This document shows, one piece after another, positions 61,230 through 64,000 of a stretch of DNA of 64,000 nt. The notes below the pieces were generated by a model. It saw only the letters and a program-made list of their open reading frames with translations. It was not told where the DNA came from and searched no databases. Every line of letters starts with the position of its first letter. Position 1 is the first letter of the stretch. Origin of the DNA: Cryptomeria japonica (taxonomy: Eukaryota; Streptophyta; Pinopsida; Cupressales; Cupressaceae); assembly GCF_030272615.1 (NCBI RefSeq), contig NC_081410.1:120218640-120282639 (forward strand), written 5' to 3'. The position numbers and the translations under genes were made by a program.

Positions 61230-62879
61230 TATAGGGCTTCATTGAGTAGTCATTTTGGAGAGTTTTTGGAGGTTTCTCTTTTTGGACTTGGGGAGTTGCT
61301 TTTTTGGGTGCATCCTATGGCGATTTCGACCTCACCATTGCATCTGGGAGGCCATTTTCATAAATTTTGAGTATAAATTCGCCTATATTTGACGCAAGTG
61401 CAATTTCGGTCTTAGAGAAATTTTTTTTGTCCAATTAGGGTGGTACGGTACGATTTAAAAAAAAAAAAATTAAAATTCTCTGCGAAAATATTTATATTTT
61501 GTATTTTTTTATATTTCACAGATTTTTTTTAAAAATCATTCATATAAAAGTGTTTTATTTTATTCAAAACAATCAAAAATATTATTTTTTAAGGGGGGGG
61601 GGGGGGGGGGGGTTCGCAGACCACTTTGCCCCATCGTACCCTACAACTACATTAAATTTTTTGGCAAGAACCGTACGGGATCATGCCCCCGCCGACTCCA
61701 CCTCTTCCGACTCTCACTGTCACCGCCAGTAGCTTCGTACTCCTCCCCAGCCGACCTCTAGCAGGTTCACCTTCCGCCGACAGTTCTTCTGGTAAACACC
61801 CCACCACCTTCCGACGCTTTCTTTCTGTTGGTCACAACACGCCAGGCATCATCATTTCATTCGCCATACCTACCCCGTCATCAACGCCACACAAGTGCAC
61901 ACTCAACCGCAGACGTGGATTTTTTGCCACAACGACAGACACTTGTTAGAATTTAATTAGCCCTCTGCATAGTCATCATCCACACGACAGACACACTCAA
62001 CAATTACAGTTAGCGTACGATGCCACGTTAACCAGCCACATGGACTGCCATGTAATCCGACACTTCATCTATCCATACCTAACAAGGCATTTTTTTTACG
62101 CCACATCGAATTTCATACGACATGTGGCATCTCAACACTAGTCCACATCATCATTTTTGTACGACACATACATTCCACGTAGCAGGGGAGGTGAAGTTTT
62201 GGCGATGGCCATACGATCGTCAATTTTAACATCATGACGTCAGCCTGCATCAGCACACTTGTGAAATTTTGGAGCCCCCTCTCATTGAGCTTTTTGATTT
62301 TGTAGTTCAACTTCAAGAGGCCATATCTTGCTCATTTTAGCTCCTTTTTTGGTGAAATTGTTTTTGCTTTGAGCTAATGTTTCATGCTCTTCGCAGTGGT
62401 GGTGGAATTTTCTGATTTTGATGGATAAAATTTTCATAATTTGCAGTTTTTGATTATTGTACCTACCTAATCCTCAATTTTGCAAATTCAAAGGCTTTGT
62501 TTGGAGTCATATGACCTCCTTTTCAAGTGTCGTGTTTTTTGAAATTGCATAATTTTTCATCTACTTTCATATTTTGCCATAAGTTTGCAGTGATTTTGAA
62601 TAGAAATTGTACTTTCAGTATTTGGTCATTTTTAGCTTATTTGGTACTTGTATTTTTCTTGGATCTCAGTTTAGATCACTTGCAGTATTTGTTGAGGTCT
62701 CTTATAGCCTATTTGAGGCAGTTGTAAAGTTGAAATCAGAAGTCCACTTTGCCATTTTTTGCAAGTCATGGCCCATTGTACACGCACTAAGTATAAAGTG
62801 CCAAATCATCTTTTTTTTTTTTTTGGCGGGGGGGGGAGGGTTCTTGATTGAGTAATTTAGGGGGGGGGGTGTTTTGTGT
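61230..62879 (+). mobile_element. Long untranslated leader of copia E
   Basis: About 1.65 kb between the primer site and gag. It holds a run of about 22 G near 61,591-61,612, a CG-rich part (61,680-62,050) unlike its surroundings, and more G runs near 62,828 and 62,861. The proline-rich 88-aa frame at 61,683-61,949 has no known domain and is probably chance. Confidence 0.6.
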
Positions 62880-64000
62880 GATTGTGCCTCTCTCTATCTT
62901 GTGTTTTTTCATTTTGGTGCTACGGGTTCTCTTAAATTTCCACTTTTAACTCCACATAATTATGCATCTTGGAAGATTAAGGCATGGAGTAAACTAATGA
63001 AACAAGGACACATTCATTATGTAAATGGAACAATAACAACACCACTTGATCCTAATGCTCAAGTTGAATGACTCACTAAAAATTCTATGGCACTTGGAAC
63101 ATTGAGAAAGTATGTATCAAATGACCTCATTTTTCATATTGAGAAGTGTACCACAATTAAAGAGGCTTGGGATATTTATGAGAAGTTGTATGGTCAAGTT
63201 GATGAGATTAAGCGCTACAAGCTTGATAGTGAATTCATAACCTTGGATCCGAAGGATTTGGATACAATCCAAGATTTTGTCACAAAAGCAAATGAGCTAA
63301 GAGCAAAGCTTAAGGATTGTGGCGCATTGACAAAAAGGATGCTCAATTGGTTTACAACTTGTTGGACAAGCTTCCATCGGAGTATGTTGCCTTTGTCTCT
63401 AGCTTTCACACCCATCAAGTGGCTCAAGGTGCCTCCTACACTCCACCATCCTTTGATGCATTCACGAAGATGTTGATACTTGAGCAATCTAAGTTGACCA
63501 AGATGGGGATTCTCAAATCTTCAAAGTCACAAGCTTTGGTGGCTAATAAAGGGAATCAAAGCAATCAAGGAGAAGGTGAGAACCAAAAGCAACCTAAGCC
63601 TAAACAAGATGGAGCACAATCACCCTCTCCACAATAAAGTGATTCTACATCCTCACCTAAGAGGAAATCATATAAGGACAATATTTTTTATGCATATTGC
63701 AAGAAGTCGGGACATGATGAACAACGTTGTTACAAGAAGGATATTGATGAATTGAAACATCTTCTTGAGAAGAAAAAAATTAGTTTGCATTATAGAATGT
63801 CTACATCGACTTCTTCTTTTAAAGAAAAGGATAAAGGAAAGGACCACTCTTTTGGGACAAATAAAGGAAAGGGACAAGCTCTTTGTGCTACTACAAGTCA
63901 TGATTCAAGGAGATGACTTTTAGATTCAAGGGCTTCCCATCGTATGACATCTTCACAGTCTATGTTCTCTTCATTTGAGCCTTGCACCATGCCACAAATT
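62880..64000 (+). mobile_element. Copia E gag and start of protease, runs off the window
   Basis: Gag starts near 62,920 (GSLKFPLLTPHNYASWKIKA), continues through the UBN2-type EAWDIYEKLYGQVDEIKRYK and LVYNLLDKLPSEYVAFVSSF, then a Gln/Lys-rich linker, a CCHC knuckle (YCKKSGHDEQRCYKK near 63,695) and the protease entry LLDSRASHRMTSS near 63,920. A few breaks are present. The rest of the element lies to the right of the window. Confidence 0.85.

Noticed and set aside
61683-61949. Proline- and serine-rich 88-aa frame as an upstream protein of copia E
   Set aside because: No known domain, no conserved context; it lies in the untranslated leader and is best explained by base composition.

Overview
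The window looks like nuclear DNA of a seed plant with a large, AT-rich, repeat-heavy genome. A gymnosperm is my best guess. That is inferred from the sparse genes, long solo LTRs, old copia relics and intronless CC-NB-LRR gene; nothing in the window fixes the species. No rRNA, tRNA or CRISPR array was recognised.

Positions 1-11,735 are a nest of LTR fossils. An old copia element (relic B) was entered by a second copia (relic A, only its 3' part is in the window) and by two very long Gypsy-type solo LTRs (2949-6748 and 7717-11261). A copia gag relic lies at 13,320-13,960. An almost full-length but broken minus-strand copia of the same family as relic B covers 14,836-22,082 and carries an 865-bp solo LTR of another family inside its 3' LTR. 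Another solo LTR follows at 23,660-24,811. The stretch 24.8-30.3 kb is AT-rich with no gene I can support.

The most interesting object is an 8,089-bp DNA transposon at 31,372-39,460. It has terminal inverted repeats of about 36 bp, a 4-bp target duplication (AGGT), clusters of a TTCGAGCGAA palindrome near both ends, two internal satellite-like arrays and a five-exon transposase gene. The transposase has a D-D-E layout that I read as Sola-like. Its frame is open except for one TGA codon. The element sits in intron 1 of a decayed gene for a GPI-anchored lipid-transfer protein (exon 1 near 30,659; exons 2-3 at 39,635-39,918).

Positions 43-50 kb hold the intact relative of that gene, a three-exon YLS3/xylogen-like LTPG at 45,030-46,149. 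Its upstream region contains several diverged copies of a promoter-side module. On the minus strand at 48,000-50,230 lies a chimeric relic in which LTPG exons 2-3 and their 3' flank are joined directly to the LRR half of an NLR gene. The full NLR (CC-NB-ARC-LRR, 890 aa, one exon) is at 52,445-55,117. The relic is best explained as an inverted copy of the LTPG-NLR block with an internal deletion.

The right side (55.8-64 kb) holds a probable minus-strand Gypsy-type LTR, two LINE 3' ends in opposite orientation that retain an RNase H domain, an inverted copy of a segment also found at 50.6-51.1 kb, and the 5' part of a copia element (LTR, tRNA-Met primer site, long leader, gag) that runs off the window.

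The likely host genes are therefore the LTPG (cell-surface lipid binding) and the NLR (intracellular immune receptor). Nearly everything else is mobile-element sequence or its debris.
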